Assembly (NCBI GenBank): GCA_963971305.1
Contig: OZ020306.1
Coordinates: 32,881,512-32,945,511 of the forward strand
DNA: 64,000 nucleotides
From: Arcuatula senhousia
Lineage: Eukaryota; Mollusca; Bivalvia; Mytilida; Mytilidae
Direction of reading: 5' to 3'
The notes below the pieces were generated by a model that saw nothing but the letters and a program-made list of their open reading frames with translations, was not told where the DNA came from and made no database searches. Within the stretch, counting starts at the first letter, position 1. Every line of letters starts with the position of its first letter. Below are positions 41,801 to 54,900 of this stretch, one piece after another. Both the position numbers and the translations under genes were made by a program.

Positions 41801-44800
41801 ATGACATCACCGGTACCTAATCAGACATCAGTCTCTCCACGATCTCTTCATAATGGCTCTTACTCCAAAATACATATGTCTGGTGTGCCCTGTCCGGCCA
41901 CGCCTACCCGCTATACAGCTCCCGTCCATATTGACGTAGGCGGAACCATTTACACAGCATCTTTGGAAACTCTAACCAGGTAATACTATTATAAGCTGTC
42001 TTTAGCTAAATGCATTCTTTCTTCATTTTTTTATATTTTGTAAATTTTAAGTATCAAACCCAATTAAGTTGCCTGTTTCTGTCCCTCATCGCTGCTTACC
42101 GCTCGTTTAAATCATTAAAAACTACTTAAGAGATTGCCTACAAACTTTGTACACTCCGGTTTTAGAATGTCACCTTACAAGATCACACAAATTCTGAAAG
42201 TCGGTTAAATACGTAAAATGTTGCTAAAATGTATCAAGAACCAAGTACCCCCCTTATCCCCCGCAGGACGAATCCATATACAGACACTTTATATCTCTTA
42301 TATATATCCTCAAATATTTAAATCTATGCGGAGTTACACTGTTGGTGACTCTGCACTGGACACGAGGAGGAATGCAGATGACACTGGTCATCGTATTTCC
42401 ATAGCGCCGTCCCTTGGTGTCCTTTGCAGAGGAACAAACATTTACTAGTACTTAACGCCTTAAAACTGTCTCACACTTTGGCTGTGCTGCTGGGTATCTC
42501 TGTTAAAATACTGATAAATGTTAATCCTTCATCTGTATGCAAAATATATACACAATATTGTTAAAATGGTTAACTTTATATATCATTATATTTGTACTGT
42601 CATTTGTTTGAACATGGTATTACAATTATAAATGTCATGTATGTCATTGCCCCCTGTGGGTCCATGATTGGTCAAGTAAAAAAAAAATCCATTTCTATTT
42701 CTATTTATGTAATCACAAACATTGTGCGGAAAGTCATAAACTTTCGGTGTATAAAGAAAATCAGATGAAACTTTTCTTATTCCGCATCAAAAGTGCTTTA
42801 AATGTTTTTATCTCAAAAGAAAAACGCTTTTGTAGATTGGGAAAGACGCGCTTCCTCGTCAGTTTATTATGCTATACAAATTAAGCCCTCATTGTGTCGA
42901 AGCTGTCAGATAAACCCTCTTGTGGGTTATGGCTCGCAAAGGTCAAGAGTTTTTTTTTTTCTAATCTAGAAGGTTTCTGTCTTAAAGAATGAATTAAATA
43001 AATTTCAGGTTTCTGAAACTGAAAGGCTAAGGGATATGCATGACCGTAGATGAGCGATGCACGTTCACTTGAGCCTCTAATTTGTGTTCGAGTGTTTTTA
43101 TCTTGCCTTCCCCAAAAGGCCTCATCACTTGGCATCCGGCACCATCGTCGTCATATACTTCCAAACTCTTTTCCTCTGAAGCAACTGGTGGGATATCTTT
43201 GAAATTTTGCAAGCGTCACCTTTGGATGTCCTCAGCTACCAGGTGACTGCCGACATGCATGGTCGTCGTTGCTAAAATAAAACAGGGATGCAGGCAGCAG
43301 TTTCTATCACTAGTTATACCCCCTCCCAACATTTTGCCTTTTGTACAAACTTAAGTACTCAGCAAATAGGAGGTAGACGAGGCCGGAGCATAAAATTGTT
43401 TTACGGCATATGCTACTATAGGATAAATCTATGCAAAATATCAAAGCTCTAACCCATGTATAGTTCCTTAGAAAACTGTGACGAGATGTTTGCTTTTATG
43501 TCTGCTGTGTGTAAAAACCTAAGAATTCAGTTACGGATAAACAAAAAGTAGATGACCTAGGATCATAAAATCGGTAAACACCATATGGCAGTAGCTGTCT
43601 GCAAAATATCAGAACTCTACATTATGTAGATGCCTGGAAAACCATGGTCAAAATTTTGCCTCTATGTCAACTGTGTGTAAATGCCTAAGCATTTGGTAAA
43701 CAGGAAGTAGATGACCTAAGAACATAAAATGGATATACACCTTATGATATTATAGGGTAATGCTATTTGGACGTCATGTAGTTGCTTTGAAAACTGTCAC
43801 GAAAATTTAGTTACAAACAGACGAACGAACGAACGGATGGACGAACGAACGGACAAGCGTGTTAGAACAGTAAACTTCCAACTTCCTCCGAAGCGAGGGT
43901 ATAAAAAATCAAAAAGGGTAATAGACAAAAAATCCTTTATAACCTTCCTTTTTCTGCAGCTTTTCATTGGAAGCTGTTGAATTTGGCCGATAACCATTTA
44001 TAGCCTTTTAAAGGTTAAAAAATAACTTTTTCAATAAATTCCCGGGCGGCGGGCGGCTCGGGAATTAAAACAAATCTTAACAGTTTTCTCAGCATCTACT
44101 AATCACAGCCTCTTGATATTTGGTATGCAGCATCAGCATGGGGTTCCATGCAGTGGGATTTGATTTCTGGTCGGTCGCTCACCTACTTCCTCTTTGGGAA
44201 CTTTGACAGATTTTTTGTTTGCTTTATCGGCATCTTATTTTAATTTCTGTGTCTGATTTTACATATATCGGTATATCGTGTCTATTAAATGTTGTCTTTC
44301 GAAACACTTTATATAAGTCTCAACTCAACTGTTCATAAAATTGCCATTCCATCATTAATATTTTATTAAACCTAGAAGGCCAACGACTGAAGTTTTCATA
44401 ATAACTAAATACATCTATCAGTGTCCCGGGGTCTTTTTCTGCGTTATTACTCAGAATTGATGACAGACCTTCGAGGTCTAATCTTCAGTCTACAATATCC
44501 AAAATGTTGAAAAGATTTACACGAGAGCGACGTATATTTGCCCTGAAACATTTTATACTTAAGCTTAATTGGAAAGAATTGCTATACAGTAAATATCCCC
44601 TGGAAGTAATCTAATTTAGTGGCTCAAATATAACAGCTCTTAGCTAGATTTAAACATTACGTGTATTAAAATCTCTTTTTTTGTAGAAGTAATAATGACT
44701 TGGTTCGTTTCAAATGCCGAGGGGCAATCTTGAAAGTATAACACTTTGAAGAATTGAAAGTTTTGAAGCTTAAATTCTGACACGAAATTAAAATGAAAAC

Positions 44801-46808
44801 TTTTGAGAGAATTGTTACCCTCCAGCCCTTTTGTTCTACAATTTCGACATTAATATAAAAATTCAGCTGCTAGAAAAGATTTCTGAAGAATAACAAATTT
44901 TCCCTCAAGGTCCAATAATCTACTTCCAAGTTCTTGTTTACATGTATGCTAAGCTTAATGCCATTTGTATTTGCGTATGATATATATGCTGTAGTATTAA
45001 AGCAAACTTTATAGTTCCGCATCGAATGTTTAAGAGAAAATCTAAATATATGCAAAAACTTGTAATCATAAAAAGGTTAAATACATGCATTAAAAAAATC
45101 ACAAAAGCTCAAGTTTGTAAAAAGCAGTTACTAAAACTAGGATATCCAACACAAAAATATCTCCCAAACGTACGCATATTGTCATTCTACCTAACTTTTG
45201 ACATATATCCTATTTCACCATCATATAAAACCCCTATATACCAAGTTTTGTTGAGATTGAATCATTTTGACAAATTGCTCATTTTGGGACCTGAACATTT
45301 TCAACATTTTTGCTCTATTAACCTACAAAATTTCAGAAACCTATACGCACCTATGTTAATACCGATATATTTACAATTTCTTATATTATAACCTTTTCCT
45401 GTTTCCATGGAAACGGCAGTCATTTCTAAGTAAAATTCTGATTTTTGCATGTCCACCTTTGAGTGCCACTCTATCACCACACAAACTTTCATTACGATCC
45501 ATTGCGTGCTTTTTGAGTAACCGTCTGGACAAGTTCATGACGGAAATATTTTTTTAAAACCCTAGAGTAAATACAATATATCTCCCAAACATGCTGTTTG
45601 TGAGAAATAACCAGTCAAACGAAAGCGCTTAATGTGTCAGGATGAACAGTGTATAGGCACTCAAGTTTCTTCGGAGTCTTTTTGCTGAAATACCATTACA
45701 GATCTTTAAAACGGCATCTTTTATAATAGCTTCCTTTTTTAATGCTTGGTGCATTTTAAAACATTTGTTCCAGTAATGCTTCTATATAGAATAGAACATG
45801 TAGACATTGCGACTAGCCATTAACTTTGATACATGTGACATATATGTCAGCCCCCAGTATCACGAGCATGTTCTTTTTTGTGTCCATACATGTATGTCTT
45901 TTCCCTGTCTGCAGTTAGTCTCAAGTCCATTCGTTTTCCTTCAGTTCTTTTTCATTTCATTTTAGGAACCGCTCTGGCACGAAGATAACATGATACGGTT
46001 GAATATATTAAAATTGAATAGAAAGTGATTCTATCATACCACTATCTGTAACGGTTATGAAGGACCGTGTTTCTAAACATGGACGGACATATTGTTTCTA
46101 TATACTTTTTTCGGTTTCAGAATACGCGTTTAAGCCTTCTTTCCGTTATTTTACTCTAACCAAAAATATTTTTCTTCGTATTGCAGATTTCCAGAATCAA
46201 GATTGGCGAAAATGTTTAACGGAAGCATACCCATTATTTTGGACACACTAAAGCAGCACTACTTTATTGACCGAGACGGGCTATCCTTCCGCCATATTTT
46301 AAACTACTTACGAAGTTCCAGGCTAATTTTACCAGAAAAATTCGACGAATATGATCAGCTCTACGAAGAAGCAAAGTACTATGAAATCCATGGGTTGGTA
46401 CATCAGCTAGAAATTCTCCGCAAGGCTAAAAACATAAAAAGCGAGAAGCCAGATTCTGCCGTTTGCGCAGGACCCGGAACCGGAAAAGAGTTTTGTGACT
46501 GCATTGCTGTCTCTATAAGTCCCGATCTCGGTGAGAGGATTTCTCTTAGTGCTGAAAAACGCCTCTTAGAAGAAGTGTTTCCAGAGCTAGCCTCAGCTTT
46601 GATGGATTCAAGAAATTCTGGATTTAATTTGGACAGTCACTACGTTATAAGGTTTCCGCTAAATGGATTCTGTAAGCTGAATTCCATTCAAGTTTTTCAG
46701 AGACTACTTAATCATAGTTTCCGGGTTGAAGCGTCAACGGGCGGCGGAGTCGAAGGGCAACAATTCAGCGAATATTTGTTCACCCGTAATAATTGCAAAA
46801 AAGTTTGA
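41801..46808 (+). CDS. KCTD1: KCTD1/KCTD15-type BTB domain protein, complete, 2 coding exons
   Basis: Exon 41801-41979 (ACC AG|gtaata) joins 46187-46808 (ttgcag|A TTT CCA), 801 nt, 266 aa, close to human KCTD1 (257) and KCTD15 (283). Residues 1-38 are Ser/Thr/Pro-rich. The BTB/T1 domain starts APVHIDVGGTIYTASLETLT and continues RFPESRLAKMFNGSIPIILD, LKQHYFIDRDGLSFRHILNY and YEEAKYYEIHGL. The KCTD1-specific C-terminal domain is clear: SPDLGERISLSAEKRLLEEV, HYVIRFPLNGFCKLNS and GGGVEGQQFSEYLFTR. Vertebrate members repress AP-2 (TFAP2) activity and restrain Wnt and hedgehog signalling. Invertebrates commonly have one gene for the pair, so the KCTD1 label covers both. The 4.2-kb intron is full of repeats. 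Poly(A) signal AATAAA is at 46980-46985. Confidence 0.93.
42100..45560. repeat. Repeat fragments filling the KCTD1 intron
   Basis: 42100-43260 has AGCTCAC-family internal blocks in direct and inverse order (caaactttgtacactccgg, gcaagcgtcacctttggatg). 43270-43910 has two or three units with atgacctaggatcataaaat and ends in a gacgaacgaacgaacgg tract. 44030-44230 is a ctacttcctcttt-type fragment. 45026-45530 has long open frames on both strands (for example 45026-45391) around catatctcccaaac blocks and is probably another repeat. No exon was identified. Confidence 0.5.
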
Positions 46809-48815
46809 TCAGCTCTAGAAATGATCGAGTTTGGTTCATTCAATCCGCTTTTGAAATAGAAGGGTTCTAGCAGGTAGCGTAAAAATGTTCATTACATGTT
46901 CAATCAACTTTTGAAATCCAATTTTTTTTAGTATTTTTGTTGTTTATTATATATAATTTCATGTTACTTTATGTTTTAAAATAAAATTTTTGTTTATTGG
47001 TAAAACATTAAATTTACTTTATACTGTTTAACATGACAAATAGATGCCTGGTTCTGCATCACACTATGGGAGGTGGGATACGTGTACAGGACACAACCTA
47101 CACAATTAAACGGCAATTTAACAAATCTGCAATGGTGAACAGTCCGCAGCCTTCAATTGTAGTCGCTGCTACCTTTTTTTGTGCACATGTTGCAATTTGC
47201 TCTACAATAAATTAGAAATAAATGCGTATGATTCAAAGCCAATCACGATTAACACGCAAACCAAATTAATTTTTGTTTTTGTATGAAAATACCTCAGAAT
47301 TATGAGAATCTAAAATCTTTAAGAAACTCCTGTCTTTACTATGTATATGTATTAAATGAATGTAGACAACTTCAGAAGGATTGAGGAATATAAGATTTTT
47401 GTGTAAGATACATGCATGCAGTTAACACCGGGGGTGGACAGAATTAGCGAAATCATAGACCTTAACGTCGAAGGTAAGAAGCAATACTTTCTTATTGCCA
47501 CGAATATCATTGCGTCTTAAAAACACAGGTGTCCTGCTTTAAAGGCAAAACAACATCATCAACAACAACAACAAAAACCAAAACAAGAAAACCCAACAAT
47601 TGTAACAACCTATAGCTTAACAAATAAAACAAAATCAAATCATGGGGTGAAGAGGAATAGATTGAAGGACTGCAAAGTTTTCAGGCCAATAACAATATCC
47701 TTGTTATGCATTAAGGGTTCTTAGATATGTACCTTTAGAGATTAGACTTGCTTTTGTTTTGTTTTTTTCGTTGCTTCTTGGAATAAATGACTTCTGAGGG
47801 AGGTTACGGAATTTCAAGACACTCGTGGAATCTTCAGTTTAAAAAAGAAAGACTCACTGAGGTAAAACGTGAGGACGAAGATTTTGAAAGAGTAGTTTGC
47901 TAGTTCGATCAGCACATCTATATTCCAACTATTAGCCAGTGTAAGTATAGGATACGAGAGAAAACAGACGCGATATTTCATTTTTGACAGTTATTTATAC
48001 TTTTTAAAGGTCTTTTGTAAATCGGAAACATTTCTGCCAACAAATTACCGAACATTTCTTTCTGGTCCAGGGGCTAAAATGATTACTATTAATCTACATT
48101 TGTGTTTAGCTTAAGGCTCAGATTAGAATGAAAATTGATATTCCTAAGAGAAAATACGAACTTGCGTCAATATATTTTGTACTTAGCCAAGAGGAAAATA
48201 TTAACAACAGAATGTAAGGTACCTTAGGCAATACTGTCTGCAAAGCGCATTTGTTAAGCTAACAAAAGAGAAAGGCTGAATAAAAGCTTATGGATTAGAC
48301 AAAGTTGACCAGAGGCAGGATATTCTATACAAGATACTTCTCCAATTATTGTGTGTGCACTATAATTTAGTCTTTTCACAAATACATTAACGAAATCTTA
48401 AACCGAAATAATTTTAAATGGCAAATGATTATTTAAGAACTGTTGTCAAATGTAAGGAATTCGATTGAAAGCAAATGGAAATGAGCTAGTTGACACTGAT
48501 ATAAGATACTCTATTTGGAAGATAGTCATGAACACAGTCTTCCACATTTCACTGACAAGGGCATTCCGAATAAAGAAAGCAATATGCTTACAATGCTTGG
48601 AACGGCTGGTCATTTTTGAAAAACGACCTCATATTCATTAAATATAAATTTAATGTAACCTCACTTATAATTAGATAATTGCGATCCAATTGTGTTTTGT
48701 GGCTGCTTGCATAGTTTACATTTATTACCAGAAAGTAACAACAAACGACATATAAAGAAATCGCCATACTTTCGCCAGTCCTTTGACATAGAATAGTTGA
48801 AATTGAATTTTTTTC
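46809..48815. other. KCTD1 3' UTR and intergenic sequence before the CLCA gene
   Basis: AATAAA at 46980-46985 is the likely KCTD1 poly(A) signal, 172 nt after the stop. A short segment at 47050-47165 (gggatacgtgtacaggacac, caatttaacaaatctgcaa) recurs diverged at 52316-52385. From 47220 to 48815 no gene, RNA or repeat was recognised beyond an (AAC)n-like stretch near 47555-47580. Confidence 0.4.
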
Positions 48816-48823
48816 TATAAAAG
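48816..48823 (+). promoter_or_regulatory. Candidate TATA box of the CLCA gene
   Basis: TATAAAAG 153 bp upstream of the CLCA start codon. A second TATAAA at 48944-48949 is only about 30 bp from the ATG and would leave almost no 5' UTR, so it is less likely. Confidence 0.3.
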
Positions 48824-48975
48824 ATGATATAACAGTTCGATCATCTATTTCTTTTTATATCAAAATGTGATATCAAAGCACATAAAAGTTGCATTCCCCG
48901 GTTTCTAGGCTCTCGAAGCATGCTAGTACAAACTGATACACAGGGTATAAACCAGATTATAAAGTCATCATAAAC

Positions 48976-51900
48976 ATGCACATCTTTTACGGAAACTGTA
49001 TTTTCTTCCTTGTTCTTTTGGTTTCTTGTGATTCTCTATACCGTGAGTCTAAGATTGTGTTCCAGGATAACGGATTTAGTAATGTTCTAGTGGCGATACA
49101 CGACAGTGTTGCGAATGAGACTATAGTGGACAAGATTAAGGTAAGGAACGACAAAAAGCACCAAAATACATGAGAGAGAGTCAGATTTCGAATTTTAAAG
49201 TTACAACTTTATTACTGACAGCAAATACCAAAGAAAACACAGAAAATAATATACATGTACTAAAATCACATTGCAGGCAACCGAAACAAAAAAAAAAAAT
49301 CTGGGACATGTCGAATTGGTCTGCGAAAAGGTATGCACTCCCTGTTTGTTTAGACAATGCCCGTGGTGAACTGTAAAGCGTGAGACAAACAAGTCTATAT
49401 GTCCCAAGTTGTAGAATATTGCTGAACCAATTCACGCGAATGCTAGCATGATGAAGTGGATTTATCATATGTGATTTTAATGCCTGCAAGGGTGCTTTAA
49501 TTGACAATAAAACTGGATCTTGTATTTATAGGATTTTCTTTGAAAAGGGGATTGGGAGGGGTAGTTACAGTGATGATGGTTTATATGTACTTTTATAAAA
49601 TATTTAAGTTTAAAATATTTTAGATCTGCTCAAGCAAAACCTGTTTTACCTTCTATCTTTTGTTTTACAAAAACTTAAACTACATTTCTAATATGTCTGC
49701 AATTGTCAGGAAACTTTTACAAAAGCATCTGCCGTCTTATATAAAGCAACAAAGAAACGGGCATACTTCAAAGAGATAGTCATACTCATACCTAGCACAT
49801 GGAAAGATATCCCTGGCATAAGTCTGGCTGCCACAGGTGAGACCCTGCAATACGCGGACATCGTGGTATCCGGACCAGCACCAACCCATAGAAACTATCC
49901 CTTTACAAGATCTTATGCCGGATGCGGACAACATGGAATCCATATGCAGCTATCTTCAGACGTGTTTCTAAATCCATTTGTTCCCCCAGTCAAGTCTGCA
50001 CCAGGTAGCTATCTGTGTATTCCTTTCATTCTCAAGTATCATATTCAAGAAATAAAACATCTTACTATGATTGCGTTTAAAAGTATATAAGGACAAAGAG
50101 AGTCCATGTTGGCCTTAGTAAATGTATGCAAAGTTTTTTTTAGTCGTTTTCCACAATTGTGTTTTTCTTATGGCACGCCATGTTTATATTTATTCTTCTT
50201 TAAAGATATCTCATAAAATTTATAAGATATCTCGTATACTTTATAAGATATCTTATTGAATATATAAGATATCTCATATAAATGGTAGTTTATAAGATAT
50301 CTTATAAAACATATGAGATATCTTATAAATCATACAAGATATCTTATAAAACAAATAAGATATCTTATAAAACATATAAGATATCTCATAAAGTTTATAA
50401 GATATCTTATAAAGATTATTAGATATCTCATATAAAATAATTTATAAGATATCTTATAAAACTTATAAGATACCTTATAAAACTAATAAGATATCTTATA
50501 AAGTTTATAAGATATCTCATAAAGTTTATTAGATATCTTATATATTTTATGAGATATCTTATAAATTATTTTTTATAAGATATCTCATAAAGATTACGAG
50601 ATGTCTTATAAACTTTATAAGATATCTTATACCTTTATTAGATATCTTATAAATTAGTTTATATAAGATATCTCATAATCTTTATAAGATATCTAATAAA
50701 CTTTATGAGATATCTTATATGTTTTATAAGATATCTTATATTTTTTATAAGATATCTCTTATGTTTTATAAGATATCTTATAAACTCCCATTTATATGAG
50801 ATATCTTATATATTTAATAAGATATCTTATAAAGTATATGAGATATCTTATAAACTTTATAAGATATCTTATATTTTTATAAGGCCTCTTTAAAGATATC
50901 TCATAGAATTTATAAGATATCTCATATACTTTATAAGATATATCATAAAGTTTATACGATATCTGATAAACTTTATAAGATATCTGATAAACTTTATAAG
51001 ATATCTTATAAAAATTAATTTATAAGATATCTCATATAATTTATAAGATATCTTGTAAAACTTTATCAGATATCTTATAAACTTTATCAGATATCTTATA
51101 AACATTGTGTTTAGTAGATATCTCATTTTCTTTTAAAGATATCTTATATAGTAAATAAGATATCTTATAAAATTTATAAGATATCTCATAAAGTTTATAA
51201 GATATCTTATAAAGTATATGAGATATCTTATAAATTATTTCAAGTTTTATAAGATATGTCATGAAGTTTATAAGATATCTTATAAAGTTTATAAGATATC
51301 TTATAAAGTTTATAAGATATCTTATAAAGTTTATAAGATATCTTATAAACTTTATGAGATATCTTATAAAGTATATGAGATATCTTATAAAGTTTATGAG
51401 ATATCTATAAAGAGGAATAAATGTAAAAACGGCTTGCCATATTTTCTCATGATCAATTGAGTTTTATTATACTTACAATCAAAAGGTTTTTTTATCAACC
51501 ATGTGGAGGGGGTGGCAAATTATGCTATTGGTCTATCTAATATAAGATATAACTTTCCTTTAGACAAGTTCATTGTCCATGAATGGGGAACATTTCGATG
51601 GGGAGTATTTCAAGAATACCCGAGCGACGGTGAGAACCAATTTTACTTCTCCACACAGTTCGGAAGACCAGATCCTATCCGGTGTTCTATTGGACTTCTT
51701 GGACGTATAATTGCCAGATTTCCGAATGGCTCTAGTGTCATTTGTGGCCTTACAAGTCCCATTTACCAAGACCCAGTCACTGGGTTGATGAACCCGTATT
51801 GTAAATATTTTCAATACCCATTCCATAACAGAGGGTCTGAGTCAATGATGGATAATCAATGGGCAAAAGAGGTATGCAACTGATTTATAACTTTGTAAAA

Positions 51901-54900
51901 GTGCTTATTTCAAAAACAATTGTTGTTTGTTTTTATTGTATTTTTCTCACATGGAGTGCGGAAACAAAATTGTTTTTTATTGGCAATATACAAATTTTTT
52001 TGCCATAAGTGACACTACATGTTTATATAGCAGAATATTTTTTTTTCTTAACCTGTGCTGTCAAAACTTTTTTCTCTCAAAAATTCAAAATATTTTGAAA
52101 AAAAACCAAAGCTCCTCTTTTAACTTAAATAATCGATCTCTAAGATAGTACTGCTGCCTTAATATTCACAATTTATAACTTTCTACATGAAACTTTGCCT
52201 AAAAGTGAGCAAAGGGATTGATTTCCAAACATTTAAAATTTGCTATAGTTAAAATGAAAAATTGTATCTTGTAATTCTTTTTTTCGATTTCACATGTGAT
52301 AGAAGATAATGATATGTGGGATGAGTGTACGCGACACAACCGACAATATAAGCGACAATTTAAAAATCCACAACGGACCAGAGCCAGACATAGATATATA
52401 CTAATATATATAATATGAAAAAATGGTATACAAACATTTGAATAACAATATTCCATGATATACAAATGGTGCGTACATATATGTTTTATTAGTAGTACAA
52501 ATATAATTATTCATTATGTTTCCATTTAGATCTTAAGAATAAAATTTCCTAAATGAGTTTATGCAGTTAAGTCCTCATTTATACAACAAATTTGGTGGGT
52601 CACTCCCTTTTCCAGATAACAGATTTTTGTGATGATCATGTTGATTATAAACAAAACAAATACGGTCACAATTTTGAGCCACCAAACCTCCAAAACCGAC
52701 TGTGTGCCCATCGAAGCACACTCTCTGTGATTCTTGGTACAAGCGACTTCCAGGGCGGGACAAACCAACCACGTGATGTTTCAGATACTACACCATCTTT
52801 CAGATTACTTAAGGCACCAGCCACCAGGAGGACAGCAATTTATCTGGTTTGTTTATAACTTTTGACAAATATAATGAGTCAGGCATGTGTCAGGTATGAT
52901 GAGTTTTAAAATATCAAAAATGCTACATATGCAATTTCATTGTCTTTTAGATATAAATTTGATTAACTTTTGTGATTGTGCTTCCAAAAAGACAAACGGT
53001 GCTAGTAGTCAGCGCCGATGGTACTACTTTATTTGATAATTCATTGACCTCACACTCCGTAATTATCAATTCATGCATTTCATTTTAAAGATTAACATGG
53101 ACATCGACAACGGCATGGCCGTATGTTTCAATGAGCAGGAACTGTCTTCTCGTAGCACCCGTGTAACGTTCCTTCAGTAACAAACGTTGTTGTGAAAGAG
53201 ACAGAATCTAGAATATAAGGAGCATTTGAATTGAAAATTGAATTACAGCTGAGTAAAACATCATTTCTAATAATTATATAGGAAGATGGTGAATTTGGCT
53301 CGCTACAAATGGCCGACCATATTCTACAAACCTTAAGTCATGATACAGAGATGGATATTGTGCACAAAAACCAGAAAACTATCCATAAATTGACCAAAAG
53401 AGACACGTATCATCGCAAAGTCAAGAAACAGAGCCAAACATCAAATGAACCGGACCATGTGGTGGTCATAGGGTGCCAGCAACCAACTAATGTCACTTTT
53501 AAAGTGACGACCAAAGTCCACCGCATTTACTGTCATGGTGAATATGAACCCCGCAATGATTTTTAACTTGTTTGTAACAAGGAAACTGTATTTCTTCGTG
53601 CTTGTATCAGTAATTAGTGCAGATTTTGTTTGTTTTTCAAAGAATAAGTATTTACAAGAAATACATTGAGTGACAATGAAGACGTTCACTACGTGTTTCC
53701 ATTCTTTTATGATGGTTTTAATACAAAATCAACGATGACGAATACTTTGACAAATTTCTTCTCTAGAATTCATGAATGTGTTGCTTTACTGTCTTAATAA
53801 CCAAGCACATTCTGTATACAAGTATGCCTTTGTACTATAAGTTTACATTTAAATGCTATTGACCTCGGTTATAAATACATGTATACATGTTTTTGTAATA
53901 ATTAGTTTTCATCTATTCAAAACACATATGAAAACAAAGTTGTGTTATATGTGTTGATCATTTTCAGATCTGCATGACAAGAAATCCTTTTTTGAAGTTT
54001 CTCACTTCATAAATGAAGGGGACGGACCTACATATGTAAGTTAAAATGAGACTCGGGCCCCTTCCATTCTATTCAAAGGCACAAGCTGGTCTCGGTTGCC
54101 CTTCTTTTGAAAAAGGTTTTTAGTTGAATATAAAAAAGTGTTAAAGTAGACCTGCTTCGGCTCCCATCTTTAGTCAGTAAAGTCCCCCATTGAACAAAAG
54201 CGCGAACAATTGTTTCTACCAATGTGCGGGTCGACTGCATATTCCTTCTTTTATACGGATAGTCGACTTGTAAAATGTATAGTCGACCCGCAAATTGATA
54301 GAAACAAGTGCCTGTGAACAATAATCCTACATATTTTGATGGCGTGTATCTTAAAGATCTTAATTTCAACGCTTGTGTATGTTGATTTTGCCATTTTTAA
54401 ACCTTAATTTGTTTTCGAACTTATGCTAGACACTAATATATATCCTTTTTTTAGCTCACCTGGCCGAAGGCTATGTGAGCTTATGTCATCACTATGCGTC
54501 CGACGTCGTCAGTAAACAATTTCAAAAATCTTCTCCACTGAAACTACCAAACCAATTTGACTGAAACTTGGTAGGAATTATATACGACATATTGGTTACA
54601 AACGATCTTCATTTTAAATTGTTCAGATAAAAAACATGGCGGCCGTTGCTAAAAATAGAACAGGGGTAAAACAGCAGTTTTTTGCAAATAACTCAAAAAC
54701 AGTGATGAATATCAAAATTCTGGCAAAGGGTTGAAGTGATCAGCACATCAAGATCCACTTACTTGGAAATTTTGAATAAATTCCAACAGACCGTGTGGGA
54801 GTTTCTGCCCCTTTTCTTCATTTGTTCTTTTTGTCTTACATCTAAAGCACTATACATATAAGATATTGAAGTAATTTCAACTGCATATTGTTCAGCTAAT

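Noticed and set aside
45026..45391. 121-codon forward frame in the KCTD1 intron
   Set aside because: No recognisable motif, a long frame also exists on the other strand, and nearby caatatatctcccaaac blocks suggest repeat DNA.
50210..51412. CRISPR-like appearance (regular repeats)
   Set aside because: No unique spacers, eukaryotic intron context, self-complementary AT repeat; a satellite.
50705..51460. Open frames of 62-80 codons on both strands with YKISYKV-type heptads
   Set aside because: They follow from the 21-bp (7-codon) period of a palindromic array and exist on both strands. No start context, splice support or non-repetitive sequence.
51541..51563. Extending the CLCA exon leftwards as one 126-codon frame from 51503
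   Set aside because: The acceptor ctttcctttag at 51563 gives the only join that keeps phase with exon 2 and yields DKFIVHEW, matching the family.
53541..53570. Reading exon 53282-53537 on to the TAA at 53564-53566 as the end of a short CLCA form
   Set aside because: A phase-matching donor (CATG|gtgaat) and the next exon restore the family pattern. A truncated isoform cannot be excluded but has no positive support.
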